Source: Maricaulis sp.
GTDB taxonomy: Bacteria > Pseudomonadota > Alphaproteobacteria > Caulobacterales > Maricaulaceae
Direction: 5' to 3'
DNA length: 64,000 nucleotides
NCBI GenBank assembly: GCA_017643585.1
Contig: JAEPND010000003.1
Coordinates: 186,001-250,000 of the forward strand
A program made the translations under genes and the position numbers. This document shows, piece after piece, positions 49,586 through 58,860 of the stretch. Under the pieces are notes generated by a model. It saw nothing but the letters and a program-made list of their open reading frames with translations, had not been told where the DNA came from and did not search any database. The first letter of the stretch is position 1. Each line of letters begins with the position of its first letter.

Positions 49586-50569
49586 TCAGGCCTTGCTGGC
49601 CTCGAAAACACCGCGCGCAACGGCGCGTGCCAGACAGTCCGCCGCCAGGCTGCCAAGACGGGTCAGGGTGAAGTCGGCTTTCTCGCCGAGCGCCTTGCGA
49701 CCGGTGGACAGGGCAAAGACGACATCTCCGTCGAACGGGGTGTGTACGGGGCGAATGGCCCGGGCGAAACCGTCCTGGGCCATAATGGCGAGACGTTGGG
49801 CCTGACCGGGCGTCAGGTCCGCGTCGGTGGCGATACAGGCGATGGTCGTATTCTCCCGCGCGGCGGGGTTGATCTTGGCCTCGCCCCAGTCCTCTGGCTC
49901 CGCTGACCAGTCAGCCGGAGGCCGCCGGCCACCGAACTCGCCATCAATCTCCCACGGCCAGGCCCAGAACGCATCCGTCCCCGGCATCATCACCGAGCCG
50001 AAGGCGTTGACGCCGACAATGGCCCCGATCGTAAAGCCGTCATCACTGACAATGCTGGCAGAACCGATACCGCCCGAGCGCTGGCCCGCCATGGCGCCAA
50101 AGCCGGCACCGGCCCGGCCGAGCTCAACCTCGGTCGAGACATTTGCCAGCGCCTGCTGGCCCAGTGCGCGATAGGGCGGGTCCTCGCCCCAGGCCTTGTC
50201 GCCGCCATTGGCCAGGTCATAGAGAATGGCACCGGGAACCACCGGCGATTTGGGCACGCCGGGCAGGTCGACCAGGCCAAAACCCTGACCACGCGCGCCG
50301 AGCGCCGCTGCGACACCGTCCATAGAGGCCAGCCCATAGGACGACCCGCCGGACAGGACGACCGCGTCGACCGCATCGACCAGGGTGTGCGCCGCCAGCG
50401 CGTCGGTCTCCCGCGTTCCGGGACCACCGCCGCGCACATCCACCGCACAGACTGCGCGTTCATCCGGCAGGATCACGGTCACACCGGTCCTGGCCCGCTC
50501 ATCCGCAGAATGCCCGACCTTTATCCCCGCAACGTCGGTGATGGTGTTGTTTTTCCCTAGCATTGCCAT
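49586..50569 (-). CDS. P1-family peptidase (DmpA/L-aminopeptidase-D-esterase family)
   Basis: A 327-aa self-processing N-terminal nucleophile hydrolase, probably an aminopeptidase or amidase. The N-terminus (TITDVAGIKVGHSADERARTGVTVILPD) and VVLSGGSSYGLASMDGVAAAL are typical. The cleavage/nucleophile site is the GGIGSAS segment, with Ser170 as candidate; many relatives have Thr or Ser here. The ATG at 50569 follows AGAGGCCTTTG; the open frame upstream crosses the divergent ggt promoter. Substrate unknown. Confidence 0.88.
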   Translation of the reverse strand: MAMLGKNNTITDVAGIKVGHSADERARTGVTVILPDERAVCAVDVRGGGPGTRETDALAAHTLVDAVDAVVLSGGSSYGLASMDGVAAALGARGQGFGLVDLPGVPKSPVVPGAILYDLANGGDKAWGEDPPYRALGQQALANVSTEVELGRAGAGFGAMAGQRSGGIGSASIVSDDGFTIGAIVGVNAFGSVMMPGTDAFWAWPWEIDGEFGGRRPPADWSAEPEDWGEAKINPAARENTTIACIATDADLTPGQAQRLAIMAQDGFARAIRPVHTPFDGDVVFALSTGRKALGEKADFTLTRLGSLAADCLARAVARGVFEASKA

Positions 50570-50632
50570 CAAAGGCCTCTTAACTGTTTGAAACCGGCTC
50601 CGTTCGGGGCGGCGAGTAGAGGGACAAGTTCC

Positions 50633-52351
50633 ATGAAGCGCATTTTGCTGTCCACCGCGATTTTCTCCCTGGCCGGTCTTCTGGCCGCGTGCGGATCCGG
50701 CGAAGCCCCGCAGGACACGGCCGCGCCGAGCGGTCCGGCTATGGTGTCGGCAGCCAATCCGCACGCCGTGGAAGCAGGCCTTGAGGCCCTGCGTGCCGGA
50801 GGCGATGCCATTGATGCGGCGATCGCTGTGCAAACCGTGCTGGGTCTTGTCGAGCCGCAAAGCTCCGGTCTCGGTGGTGGCGCCTTCATCATGTATTTCG
50901 ACGCCGAGAGCGGTGATGTCACGGTTTATGACGGTCGCGAAATGGCCCCGGCGTCTGCGGGCCCGGACCTCTTCCTCGACGAGAACGGCCAGCCGCTTGG
51001 CTTTTTCCAGGCTGTGTTCTCGGGCCGGTCAATCGGTTCGCCGGGCGCGATCCCGGCCCTGGCAAGGGCGCACGAGGATCATGGCGCCCTGGACTGGGCG
51101 GACGGCTTCACACACGCGGAACGCCTGGCCAGCGAGGGTTTTGAAGTCTCCCCGCGCCTCAACTCCCTGATCGGTCGTTACGGCCAGCGCACGCCACTGG
51201 ACGAATGGGAGGCCACACGCGCCTATTTCTACACCGAGGCGGGTGAGCCGCTGCCAGTGGGTCACCTGCTGCAGAACCCGGACTATGCGGCGACGGTTCG
51301 CGCCCTCGCAGAGAACCCGCGCGCCCTGCACGAAGGGCCGATCGCCGAGGCGATCGTTGCGGCGGTGCAGGCCGAACCCCTGCCCGGCGCGCTGACACTG
51401 GACGACCTGGCAGCCTATGAGCCGGTCGTGCGCAGCCCGATCTGTCGCCCCTATCGCCAGTACACGATCTGCGGCGCACCACCCCCGGCCTCCGGCGGGG
51501 TCACGGTCAACGAGATCATGGGCCTTTTGGAAGGATATGACATGTCGGCCACCGGGCCGGACACGCTGGAAGGCTGGCGCCGCTTTATCGAGGCCAGCCG
51601 CCTGGCCTATGCCGATCGCGATGCCTATGTCGCCGACGCAGACTTTGTCACCGTGCCCGTCGAGGGCCTGTTGGCGGATGATTATATCACGGCCCGGGCT
51701 GCACTCATGGACCGCGAGACGGCCATCGAGACATCGACGCCGGGCATCCCGGCCGGCATTGAAGGCCCCGGAGCTGATGCCACGCCCGACGCGCCGGGCA
51801 CCAGCCACTTCGTCGTGGTCGACAGCGACGGTGATGTCGTCTCGATGACCACCACGGTTGAGGGCGGGTTTGGCAGCCATCGCATGGCGGGCGGCTTCCT
51901 GCTCAACAACCAGCTGACCGATTTCTCGCGCACACCGGTTGATGCGGACGGTCGCGCCATCCCCAATGCGCCCGATGGCGGCAAGCGCCCGCGCTCGTCG
52001 ATGTCGCCGACCCTCGTCTTTGATGAAAACGGTGAGTTTGTCCTCGCCACCGGATCGCCCGGCGGCTCTTCCATCATCGCCTATACGGCCAAGACACTGG
52101 TGGCGATGCTGGACTGGGGGCTGACCCCGCAGGAAGCGATCGAATTGCCCAATATCGTTGCGCGCGGCGATGTTGTGCGCATCGAGAACGGAATGGATAT
52201 CGAAATCCTGGCGGGCCTGCAGGAGCTGGGCTTCGCGCTGGACGCCAATCGCGGCGAGAATTCCGGCATCCATATCGTGCGGCGGCTGGAAGACGGCACG
52301 CTGATCGGTGGGGCAGACCCGCGCCGTGAAGGTGTTGTGGGGGAGCCCTGA
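50633..52351 (+). CDS. ggt: Gamma-glutamyltransferase, lipoprotein form
   Basis: Cleaves the gamma-glutamyl bond of glutathione and related compounds, acting outside the cytoplasm. The 572-aa precursor has a lipobox LAAC and the family pattern NPHAVEAGLEALRAGGDAIDAAIAVQTVLGLVEPQSSGLGGGAFIMYF. It should self-cleave before Thr390 in GTSHFVVVD to give two subunits; KRPRSSMSPTLVF and GSPGGSSI are in the small subunit. GAGGGA precedes the ATG at 50633. It is divergent from the P1 peptidase with a 63-bp spacer. Confidence 0.92.
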   Translation: MKRILLSTAIFSLAGLLAACGSGEAPQDTAAPSGPAMVSAANPHAVEAGLEALRAGGDAIDAAIAVQTVLGLVEPQSSGLGGGAFIMYFDAESGDVTVYDGREMAPASAGPDLFLDENGQPLGFFQAVFSGRSIGSPGAIPALARAHEDHGALDWADGFTHAERLASEGFEVSPRLNSLIGRYGQRTPLDEWEATRAYFYTEAGEPLPVGHLLQNPDYAATVRALAENPRALHEGPIAEAIVAAVQAEPLPGALTLDDLAAYEPVVRSPICRPYRQYTICGAPPPASGGVTVNEIMGLLEGYDMSATGPDTLEGWRRFIEASRLAYADRDAYVADADFVTVPVEGLLADDYITARAALMDRETAIETSTPGIPAGIEGPGADATPDAPGTSHFVVVDSDGDVVSMTTTVEGGFGSHRMAGGFLLNNQLTDFSRTPVDADGRAIPNAPDGGKRPRSSMSPTLVFDENGEFVLATGSPGGSSIIAYTAKTLVAMLDWGLTPQEAIELPNIVARGDVVRIENGMDIEILAGLQELGFALDANRGENSGIHIVRRLEDGTLIGGADPRREGVVGEP

Positions 52352-52470
52352 GAGCCCCTTCGACGAAAACAGGAAGCGAATCTGCCATTCAAAATGCGTC
52401 TGCTCAACGGGTCAACGCGCATTTACTGTCACCCGAGACACATACCCCGCACTCGCCTGAGTTCTCGATT

Positions 52471-53232
52471 ATGCCACTGAAGCGAAAAGTTTATACTCTT
52501 GACGATATGCCGGATTGGCTGGCCGAGGCGTGCGGCGCGATCCCGATAGTTGATATGGCGGACCCTTCTTTTACCGAGTTGCCGACCGCTGAAAGAATTA
52601 AACTTCGCAGGAGCCGGCAGGTTCTGGTCCGGTCCCCACTTAATGAGCCAGCTGTTCGAGCCGCGTACAAGGTCATTCCGACCAGCCAACGATTTTGCAG
52701 GATGCTGGGGCACAAGATGGCATGGGAGAGTAGGGGCGAGTTTCATGATAGCCCGTGGCACGCGGATACCGAGACTGTCCAGGCGTCATATGAAACCTCC
52801 AAATTTCTCGTCGAGAAAAGAAAGTCGGACAAAAGCGCCGATATTGCTGCCACGGATTGCGGCATCCTGTTCAATGAAAAGGCGAAACTCGCGAGCGAGC
52901 GCGCGGGCTTCAAAGATATCATCTTTCGGAAAGTTAACGCCTACAACAAAGATGGCGAGCAAGCCGACCTGGATGTTTACTCAGCCCAGTTTCCTTCAGT
53001 TTCCGACGCACTGGACCTTGATCATTCGAGTCTGACATGGACACGTCTGCAAGATGGAAGCGGCTTTATTTGCTCTCCGGGCGTTGGTGGGAAGGCTCGG
53101 ATAAACGGGGCGAAGCTGGAGAGTTTCAGCTTTTTTTGGGACGTATCAATTCCAAATAGTTTGTTCGTAAACCGAGCGTTCTTGGATGGGTTGAACGATG
53201 ATGGGATCATCTCGGCCGTGAAGGTCGTGTGA
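52471..53232 (+). CDS. Hypothetical protein, possibly Imm11/DUF1629-like immunity protein
   Basis: A 253-aa protein with no signal or membrane segment. The central CGILFNEKAKLASERAGFKDIIFRKV, coming after a divergent N-terminal region, resembles the Imm11 (DUF1629) class of polymorphic-toxin immunity proteins, but this is a weak pattern match. Codon use is visibly less GC-rich than its neighbours (many AAA, GAA, ATT, TTT), suggesting transfer. No cognate toxin is next to it, and the ribosome site is poor. An 11-bp direct repeat lies on either side. Confidence 0.55.
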   Translation: MPLKRKVYTLDDMPDWLAEACGAIPIVDMADPSFTELPTAERIKLRRSRQVLVRSPLNEPAVRAAYKVIPTSQRFCRMLGHKMAWESRGEFHDSPWHADTETVQASYETSKFLVEKRKSDKSADIAATDCGILFNEKAKLASERAGFKDIIFRKVNAYNKDGEQADLDVYSAQFPSVSDALDLDHSSLTWTRLQDGSGFICSPGVGGKARINGAKLESFSFFWDVSIPNSLFVNRAFLDGLNDDGIISAVKVV

Positions 53233-53489
53233 TACATCAGCATGACCCACGATCGCGGGAAGCTGACGGGGTTGCACACCCTCATCCTGGCCGGAGCGAT
53301 TCCCCGCACTCGGATGCTACCGCCCATTCGCAGGGTGATGGCATCGGTGCCATGATCAAGGCCACCGGTTTGTCGACTGCTTGCCCCTAAACACCCCTGC
53401 CTCGCGAACAGGGCGGGACTCTGATTTACCAGTGTATGCCCATGCGAATTCTCCCGGACTTGATCGCCTCAGGACAACGCGTCTCGAGG

Positions 53490-54965
53490 CTACGGGGCCG
53501 GGGTCGCTGGCAACGGCAGCATGACCGCAAACACCGTCCCGTTCTCGTCACTCTTGATGAGGACGAGGTCACCGCCATGGGCCCGGGCGAGTTCGCGGGC
53601 AATCGCCAGCCCCAGGCCTGACCCGCCCTTGCGGGTCGAGCCGGTAAAAGCCTTGAACAGATTGTCCCGTGCCTTGGGCGGCAGGCCCGGACCGGTATCG
53701 CGCACCCAGAAATGGGCACAATGCCCGTCCTCTTCCACGGTGACCGAGAGACGCTTCTCACCCTCGGCCGCATTCATCGCCTGGATGGCATTGCGGAACA
53801 GGTTGAGGAAAATGCGGTGGGTCTGATCCTGGTCGACGTCCAGGCGGAGGGCGCGATCAATATCGAGATACCAGTCCACCTCGCCATCGGCGAGCCGGGC
53901 ATTGTCGAACGCGTCCTCGATCAGCTCTGTCATGACAACACTGCTGCGGGCAGACGGCGCTTCCTCGGCACGACCGAATTCCAGCGTCGCCTCGCACAGG
54001 CGGATACCACGATCAATGGAACGCACGAGACGGCTGGCCATTTTCTGGATGCGCTCATCCTCTTCCATGGCCAGGCGATCAGTCACCAGCTGGGCGCTGG
54101 TCAGGACATTGCGCAGGTCGTGATTGATCTTGGCGACGGCCTCGCCCAGGGCGGCCAGGCGTTCGCGCTGATGCAGGGCCTGGCGGATCTCTTCCTGCAT
54201 CGCCGCCAGTTCCTGTTCGGCACGGGCAATCTCATTGTGTCCCGCAGACGGCGAGATGACGCGCGAAACATCCTCCGGGGCGGAGCGGAAACGAACCATG
54301 GCTCCGGCGAGGCGGCGCATCGGCCGCACAAACAGGAAGAACATGGCCAGATAGATCACCAGACCGACGCCCAGGGCGATCAGGATGGATCCGGTCAGCA
54401 ATTGCCGGGAGAAGGCGTTGAGGGCCTCCTTCAGCGGTTGTTCGGACAGGATGACGTCAATCGTCTCGGTCGGACGGCTCTGCGGTTCAGCGCGGATGCG
54501 CAACATGCGCCCATCCGCGGAATAGAGCGTATCCACGGTCTCGCGCAGATGATCCCACCAACTGGCCTCGCGCAGGTCACTGGTGACCATGTCCGCATTG
54601 ATGGGGCCGCCATAGAGGATGAGCTCGTTGATGCCGTCACGCACCCGTGACACGGCCACGGCGCCGGCACCTTCCAGCAATTCCTCGACGGTGCGTTCGC
54701 CGAGGGCGCCGGAATCCTCCGCCACGTCGGCTGCGAGCGCGGCCAGGTGCGCGGCTTCGGCGCGGTCCTGCATCCATTGCAGGCGATAGGCCGCAGCGGC
54801 GGGGAAATAGACCAGGACCAGTGCGGTCACGACCAGGCCGATGATCAGGGCCAGCAATTGTCCGGGCAGGTTCAGCTGGAATCGCGCCAACACCCCGGCA
54901 CCCGCGTCAAGCACACGACGCGGCAGGGCGGATCTGCCAGGGGACTGTTGCGGATCGGATTGCAT
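53490..54965 (-). CDS. Orphan sensor histidine kinase
   Basis: A 491-aa membrane kinase. Membrane segments lie at about residues 37-57 (QLLALIIGLVVTALVLVYF) and 190-212 (GSILIALGVGLVIYLAMFFLF) and flank a ~130-residue extracytoplasmic sensor region. A HAMP-like linker precedes the H-box LAALGEAVAKINHDLRNVLTSAQ with phosphoacceptor His282. The catalytic domain has the N-box LFLNLFRNAIQAM, G1 VRDTGPGLPP and G2 GGSGLGLAIAREL. No response regulator is adjacent, so its partner is unknown. It follows the TVP38-type gene by 52 bp on the same strand, suggesting a two-gene transcript. Confidence 0.9.
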   Translation of the reverse strand: MQSDPQQSPGRSALPRRVLDAGAGVLARFQLNLPGQLLALIIGLVVTALVLVYFPAAAAYRLQWMQDRAEAAHLAALAADVAEDSGALGERTVEELLEGAGAVAVSRVRDGINELILYGGPINADMVTSDLREASWWDHLRETVDTLYSADGRMLRIRAEPQSRPTETIDVILSEQPLKEALNAFSRQLLTGSILIALGVGLVIYLAMFFLFVRPMRRLAGAMVRFRSAPEDVSRVISPSAGHNEIARAEQELAAMQEEIRQALHQRERLAALGEAVAKINHDLRNVLTSAQLVTDRLAMEEDERIQKMASRLVRSIDRGIRLCEATLEFGRAEEAPSARSSVVMTELIEDAFDNARLADGEVDWYLDIDRALRLDVDQDQTHRIFLNLFRNAIQAMNAAEGEKRLSVTVEEDGHCAHFWVRDTGPGLPPKARDNLFKAFTGSTRKGGSGLGLAIARELARAHGGDLVLIKSDENGTVFAVMLPLPATPAP

Positions 54966-55017
54966 GGATCAGGTCAGGTTTTGCCGCAGCCTAGAATGAT
55001 TTGCGCGGCAGATAACT

Positions 55018-55767
55018 CTATCGGCGAGCGTTTTGCCAGCGCTGGCGCAAAAAGGGAAAAATCGCCAGCACCAGGGCCATGACCACCACGACCAGGAAAC
55101 TCGGACGCAGAAGGTCGCTCCAGCCCGGAGACAGCCCGGCGTCTACAAGCTCGCCCAGGCCCGCCCCGAGATTCGCATAGAGGATCGTTGGCGCGATTGC
55201 CCCGATCAACGTGCCCACGACATAGCTTTTCAGCCGCGCGCCCAGCAGGGCTGCAGCGACATTGATCACAAAAAAGGGCGTCGGGGTCATGCGCAGCAGG
55301 ATCATGTAGGTGAAGTCATTGCGGCGGAATCCATCCGCGAACCGTCCGATCCGGCCCTCGAAACGCTCATGGAATCGCTCGCCGGCGACATACCGCGCAA
55401 CCAGGAAGATATTGGTCGCCCCGACGGTCACCCCGAACAGGGAGACAGGAATCGCCGTGCCTGCTCCCAGCAGATATCCTGCACCAATGGTGAACCAGAG
55501 TGCTCCGGGCAGTGAGACCGACACCATCACCATGTAGAAAATGGCATAGGCAAAGACTGCGAAGAGCGGATGATCGGATACCCAGTTGTTCAGCGCCTCG
55601 CGATTGTCCTGCAACAGCTGGGCAAGCCCCTGCGGTGTCACCCCGTTGATGAAGGCCAGGGCCAGCAGGACGAGGATCAGCAGTAAAATGGCACCCCGCA
55701 TGGAGATGCCCTGTTTGAGCCGACTTCCCAATTGTTTGAGAGACATGATAGGGCACCTGAGACGCAT
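55018..55767 (-). CDS. TVP38/TMEM64 (SNARE-associated) family membrane protein
   Basis: A 249-aa inner-membrane protein with about five to six hydrophobic segments. The family core is seen in SLPGALWFTIGAGYLLGAGTAIPVSLFGVTVGATNIFLVARYVAGERF, then FTYMILLRMTPTPFFVINVAAALLGARLKSYVVGTLIGAIAPTILYANLG. Relatives are DedA-like and are proposed to move lipids, but the role here is unknown. AGGAG lies 10 bp before the start at 55767; an ATG seven codons later (55746) is also possible. Divergent from rpmH. Confidence 0.87.
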   Translation of the reverse strand: MRLRCPIMSLKQLGSRLKQGISMRGAILLLILVLLALAFINGVTPQGLAQLLQDNREALNNWVSDHPLFAVFAYAIFYMVMVSVSLPGALWFTIGAGYLLGAGTAIPVSLFGVTVGATNIFLVARYVAGERFHERFEGRIGRFADGFRRNDFTYMILLRMTPTPFFVINVAAALLGARLKSYVVGTLIGAIAPTILYANLGAGLGELVDAGLSPGWSDLLRPSFLVVVVMALVLAIFPFLRQRWQNARR

Positions 55768-55814
55768 GGCTGTATTTCTCCTGCCATCGCATGCGTCTTT
55801 TGCGGCGTCTAGAC

Positions 55815-55843
55815 TTGACGTGCCCTCTACCCACGCGTATTAG
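55815..55843 (+). promoter_or_regulatory. Sigma-70-type promoter of rpmH operon
   Basis: TTGACG (55815-55820), a 17-bp spacer and TATTAG (55838-55843) form a strong housekeeping promoter. It would start transcription near 55850, about 30 bp before the rpmH start codon. This is the clearest promoter in the window. Confidence 0.75.
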
Positions 55844-55879
55844 CCGCCGCTCTGATTTTCTACGCGATGGAGCGCCACC

Positions 55880-56014
55880 GTGAAACGCACATTCCAACCG
55901 TCCAAGCTCGTCCGCAAGCGCCGGCACGGTTTCCGTGCGCGCATGGCCACGAAGTCCGGCCGCCAGATTCTGGCTCGCCGTCGGACCAAGGGCCGTAAGC
56001 GCCTGTCTGCCTAA
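55880..56014 (+). CDS. rpmH: 50S ribosomal protein L34
   Basis: A 44-aa, highly basic ribosomal protein, [20 protein letters not shown] and onwards, ending [12 protein letters not shown], which matches L34 across its full length. It uses a GTG start with GGAG 8 bp upstream. Its stop is 5 bp before rnpA, the conserved order in bacteria. Confidence 0.97.
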   Translation: MKRTFQPSKLVRKRRHGFRARMATKSGRQILARRRTKGRKRLSA

Positions 56015-56019
56015 GCACG

Positions 56020-56397
56020 ATGAGCGCGACGCCATCGGCCGTTAAGCGGCTGAAAAAGCGGCGCGAATTCTTGTACGTTGCCAAAGGCGAAAAAGCCGTC
56101 CGCGCCGGTGTGGTCATTCAGGCCCGCCGTCGGGACGGCTCTTTACATTGTGGCGTAGGGTTTACCGCCACCAAGAAAGTCGGCAATGCCGTTATCCGCA
56201 ATCGCGCCAAAAGGCGTTTGAGGGAGACGGCCCGGCTGCTACTCCCCCTCCACGGACAGCCCGGCTTTGACTATGTATTCATCGCACGTGCGACCACGCC
56301 CGATCGGGACTGGTCCAAACTGGTCGATGATGTAGAAACAGCGCTGAAGCGTCTCGCAAAGAGCGGGACCGCTGGCAAGACGAACGAAAAAGCCTGA
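56020..56397 (+). CDS. rnpA: Ribonuclease P protein component
   Basis: Protein subunit of RNase P, which trims tRNA 5' ends. The 125-aa basic protein has LKKRREFLYVAKGEKAVRAGVVIQARRR and the RNA-binding signature KKVGNAVIRNRAKRRLRE. There is no strong ribosome site of its own; translation is probably coupled to rpmH five bases upstream. The C-terminal tail is Lys/Thr-rich. Confidence 0.95.
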   Translation: MSATPSAVKRLKKRREFLYVAKGEKAVRAGVVIQARRRDGSLHCGVGFTATKKVGNAVIRNRAKRRLRETARLLLPLHGQPGFDYVFIARATTPDRDWSKLVDDVETALKRLAKSGTAGKTNEKA

Positions 56398-56411
56398 GGG
56401 GCTGAAGTATT

Positions 56412-58211
56412 ATGGGCGACGACAATCGCAATTTCCTGGTCGCAACAGGTCTGATCCTGGCCATCCTGATGGTCTTCCAGGTCTTCTTCTTTGGTCCGCA
56501 ACAGGCCGAGCGCCGCGCCGAGCTGGATGCCCAGCGCGAAGCCGAGCTGGCCCTGCAGGCCGAGGCAGCCTCCGACCTGCCGCCGGGTGCGACCGGCGAC
56601 CGGGCGCCCGTTGACCGCCTGATTGACCGGGACGAGGCACTTGGCAGTGTCGAGCGCATTACCATCAACGCCCCGTCGGTGACCGGCTCCATCTCGCTGG
56701 ATGGCGTTCTGTTCGATGACCTGCAATTGCGCAATCACACCGTCGCCGTGGACAGCGATACGCTGATCTCCCTGCTCAATCCGATTGGGACCTCAGGCGC
56801 CTTCTATGCCCGCGACAGCTGGCTGTCTCGCACGCCGGGCTTTGCCGACCTTCCGGTGCACGACTCGCGCTGGACCCTGCGCAGCGGCAGCGAGCTGACC
56901 CCGGAAACGCCGGTCGTCCTGAGCTACGAGACCGAGAGCGGGCTGGAAATCCAGCGCACAATCGAGATCAACGACAACTACCTCTTCACGATCACGGACC
57001 GCGTCAACAATACGACCAGTGACGAAGTCGAGCTCCAGCGCTACGGCCTGGTGCGCCAGCAAGGCGTTCCGGAAGACCTGGAGCCGAACATGGCGGTCTT
57101 CGAGGGCGCTATCGCGGTGGTTGATGGCGAGATGCACCGCGAGAAATACTCCAATCTCGAAGATGGTCGCGAGATGGACGAGAGCGGCCAGGGCGGCTGG
57201 GTCGGCATCACGACGCGCTACTGGATTGCCGCTGCGATCCCGAGCCTGGACAGCAATTTCACCGCCAATTTCCGCACGATCGAGCGCAATGGCGTGCCAA
57301 CATTTGACGCGACCTATCGCGAACGCGCGCAGATCCTCGCCCCGGGCGCAAGCCTGACCTCTACCTCCTATATTTTCGCAGGCGCCAAGGAACTGGACGT
57401 CCTGCACTATGTCGAGGACGAGGTGGGTGTGGTCGGATTTGACCGGGCGTATAACTGGGGCTGGCTGTGGTTCCTGGTGCGTCCCTTCGTCTGGCTGCTG
57501 CACATGCTCGAAGGCGTCACCGGTCATTTCGGCCTGGCCATCCTGGCGCTGACCCTGCTGATCAAGCTGGTCATGTTCCCGCTGGCCAACCGCGCCTATG
57601 CCTCCATGGCAAAAATGAAGCTCGTGCAGCCGAAAATGCAGGAGATCCGCGAGCGTTATGCCGCAGACCAGCAGAAGCAGCAGCAGGCGCTTATGGAGCT
57701 TTACCGCAAGGAAAAGATCAATCCGCTGGCCGGCTGTCTGCCGATCCTGCCGCAGATCCCGATCTTCTTCGCGCTTTACCAGACCCTGTTCAACGCGCTG
57801 GAAATGCGGCATGCGCCTTTCTTTGGCTGGATCCAGGACATGTCCGCACGTGATCCGCTGATGATCGGCAATCTGTTCGGGCTTCTGCCCTATGACCCGT
57901 TGTCCATTCCGATCCTCGGTTTTGTCCTGGGCCTGGGTGCATGGCCGATCATCATGGGTCTGACCATGGCTGCTCAGCAGGCGCTGAACCCGCCGCCGCC
58001 GGACCCGATGCAGGCCAAGATCTTTGCCTTCCTGCCCATCGTCTTCACCTTCATTCTGGCGCCGTTCGCCGCCGGTCTGGTGATCTACTGGGCCTGGAAC
58101 AACTTCCTGTCCGTCGTCCAGCAGTACATCATCATGCGCCGCCACGGGAACGAGACCCAGCTGGACAAGCTGATTGCTCGCCTGATGGGCAAGGCGAAAG
58201 AAGAGGGCTGA
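56412..58211 (+). CDS. yidC: Membrane protein insertase YidC
   Basis: Inserts and folds inner-membrane proteins, alone or with SecYEG. The 599-aa protein has an N-terminal anchor ([21 protein letters not shown]), a large periplasmic beta domain (~60-340) and the conserved C-terminal helical core ([70 protein letters not shown]). It is 14 bp after rnpA and 2 bp before engB. Confidence 0.96.
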   Translation: MGDDNRNFLVATGLILAILMVFQVFFFGPQQAERRAELDAQREAELALQAEAASDLPPGATGDRAPVDRLIDRDEALGSVERITINAPSVTGSISLDGVLFDDLQLRNHTVAVDSDTLISLLNPIGTSGAFYARDSWLSRTPGFADLPVHDSRWTLRSGSELTPETPVVLSYETESGLEIQRTIEINDNYLFTITDRVNNTTSDEVELQRYGLVRQQGVPEDLEPNMAVFEGAIAVVDGEMHREKYSNLEDGREMDESGQGGWVGITTRYWIAAAIPSLDSNFTANFRTIERNGVPTFDATYRERAQILAPGASLTSTSYIFAGAKELDVLHYVEDEVGVVGFDRAYNWGWLWFLVRPFVWLLHMLEGVTGHFGLAILALTLLIKLVMFPLANRAYASMAKMKLVQPKMQEIRERYAADQQKQQQALMELYRKEKINPLAGCLPILPQIPIFFALYQTLFNALEMRHAPFFGWIQDMSARDPLMIGNLFGLLPYDPLSIPILGFVLGLGAWPIIMGLTMAAQQALNPPPPDPMQAKIFAFLPIVFTFILAPFAAGLVIYWAWNNFLSVVQQYIIMRRHGNETQLDKLIARLMGKAKEEG

Positions 58212-58213
58212 CC

Positions 58214-58855
58214 TTGTCGGCTGAAGATGAACTCGACCTCGCGGCCGGCCGGAAACTCTTCGGCCGGCCGACGACGTTTGTCATGGGCGCCGTCAGCCTG
58301 GGCCAGCTGCCTGAGCCCGACCGTATCGAGATCGCCTTTGCGGGTCGTTCAAATGTCGGCAAATCCTCGCTGATCAATGCCCTGACCAATCAGAAGGGTC
58401 TCGCCCGAGCCTCCGGCGAACCGGGCCGAACGCGCGAGCTCAACTTCTTCAATATCGAAGAGAGCAATGTCCGTATCGTCGACCTGCCGGGCTATGGCTA
58501 TGCCAAGGCGCCCAAGGATGTCGTCGACAAATGGACCCGCCTGACCCGCGACTTCCTGCGTGGCCGGGTCAATCTGAAGCGCGTCTATCTGCTCATCGAC
58601 AGTCGCCACGGCCTTAAAAAAGTCGATCTTGCCATCATGGATGTGTTTGACGAAGCCGCCGTGAGCTACCAGATCGTGCTGACCAAGACCGACAAGATCA
58701 AACCGCCTGCAGTCAAACGGGTGACCCAAGAAACCCTGGATGCCGTTCTGAAACGTCCGGCCGCCTTCCCGCGCGTCCTGGCCACATCAAGCTCGAAGAA
58801 AGATGGGCTGGATATGATGCGGGCTGAAATCGCAGAACTGTCCCGCATCGGATAA
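58214..58855 (+). CDS. engB: Ribosome biogenesis GTPase EngB (YihA/YsxC)
   Basis: Small TRAFAC GTPase needed for large-subunit assembly. The 213-aa protein has G1 [15 protein letters not shown]2 [10 protein letters not shown]3 [11 protein letters not shown] and G4 LTKTDK, with SSSKKDG as G5. I chose TTG at 58214 because GAGGG lies 6 bp upstream and the frame before it belongs to yidC. Confidence 0.94.
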   Translation: MSAEDELDLAAGRKLFGRPTTFVMGAVSLGQLPEPDRIEIAFAGRSNVGKSSLINALTNQKGLARASGEPGRTRELNFFNIEESNVRIVDLPGYGYAKAPKDVVDKWTRLTRDFLRGRVNLKRVYLLIDSRHGLKKVDLAIMDVFDEAAVSYQIVLTKTDKIKPPAVKRVTQETLDAVLKRPAAFPRVLATSSSKKDGLDMMRAEIAELSRIG

Positions 58856-58860
58856 TCCGG

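Noticed and set aside
53233-53489. Possible small gene or remnant between the Imm11-like gene and the histidine kinase
   Set aside because: No frame with a ribosome site or recognisable product; only a small ATGGCA/TGCCAT inverted repeat and one copy of the 11-bp repeat are visible.
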